NCBI GenBank assembly: GCA_024643555.1
Contig: JAHEMQ010000004.1
Coordinates: 1 to 53,502 of the forward strand
From: Crocinitomicaceae bacterium
GTDB lineage: Bacteria > Bacteroidota > Bacteroidia > Flavobacteriales_D > Crocinitomicaceae
DNA: 53,502 bases
Direction of reading: 5' to 3'
The notes beneath the pieces are model-generated. The model was not told the origin of the DNA. It searched no databases and saw nothing but the letters and a program-made list of their open reading frames with translations. This document shows positions 53,367 through 53,502 of the stretch, piece by piece (position 1 is the stretch's first letter; each line of letters starts with the position of its first letter). A program made the translations under genes and the position numbers.

Positions 53367-53502
53367 TTATGCATTTGCAGTTTCAAATGGAACTACAGAT
53401 ACAAATGAACGATTGTCTTTTTTCTTACGAAATTCTACTAAACCATCCGTTAAAGCAAACAATGTGTGGTCTTTTCCAATTCCAACATTGTTACCTGGGT
53501 GA
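53367..53502 (-). CDS. rpmA: 50S ribosomal protein L27, C-terminal part
   Basis: The minus strand reads [20 protein letters not shown], then [19 protein letters not shown] and a TAA stop at 53367; the frame is open at the window edge, so only the last 45 codons are present. The segment is the well-known C-terminal part of L27, which reaches into the peptidyl transferase centre with its missing N-terminus. Its usual partner rplU would lie outside the window. It is too short to appear as a full reading frame. Confidence 0.93.
   Translation of the reverse strand, partial: HPGNNVGIGKDHTLFALTDGLVEFRKKKDNRSFVSVVPFETANA

Overview
The window looks like a chromosomal segment of a Bacteroidota bacterium, most likely a Flavobacteriales/Crocinitomicaceae-like organism. 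The evidence is type IX secretion (T9SS) C-terminal sorting domains of types A and B, a SusC/SusD pair with glycoside hydrolases, a CcsBA fusion, promoters of the TTG-N17-22-TAnnTTTG kind instead of sigma70 boxes, and few recognisable Shine-Dalgarno sequences. Genus assignment is inference; no 16S rRNA gene is present.

Left part (1-17,000), mostly housekeeping in short operons: the tail of a giant T9SS type B protein; an ABC-2 exporter (ATPase and permease) behind dnaN and rlmN; an uncharacterised pair (small protein plus PH-domain membrane protein); a monotopic sugar transferase; an arsenic resistance operon (arsR, LMW-phosphatase-type arsenate reductase, acr3) with a clear palindromic operator; an RluA-type pseudouridine synthase; ccsBA; an esterase; a saccharopine dehydrogenase-like enzyme; a DUF3467 protein; and two glycosyltransferases that converge and overlap.

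Middle (17,000-34,100): tRNA-Thr, Tyr, Gly, Thr, then tuf, tRNA-Trp, secE, nusG, rplK, rplA, rplJ, rplL, rpoB and rpoC, all on the plus strand. This is the classic transcription/translation cluster, punctuated by hairpins after the tRNAs, after tuf, and between rplL and rpoB. recG, accA and ispE follow.

Right part (34,100-48,600): an alpha-glucan (starch/maltodextrin) utilisation locus. Its order is a SusE-like starch-binding protein exported by T9SS, a T9SS-exported multidomain GH13 amylase, a CotH-family protein, a second GH13 (SusA/neopullulanase-like), a GH31 alpha-glucosidase, then SusC and SusD. Two promoter regions, before the first gene and before susC, carry the same 13-bp palindrome, TGTCA-N3-TGACA, inside a wider conserved block. 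This suggests one regulator controls both units; no regulator gene and no SusE/SusF lipoprotein gene lies in the locus.

Right edge (48,600-53,502), minus strand: the C-terminus of ribosomal protein L27 with its terminator, then lnt, a second CotH-family protein with a T9SS signal, and a lipoprotein, tightly packed. No CRISPR array, insertion sequence, phage gene or attachment site was seen. No stretch longer than about 300 bases lacks a gene.
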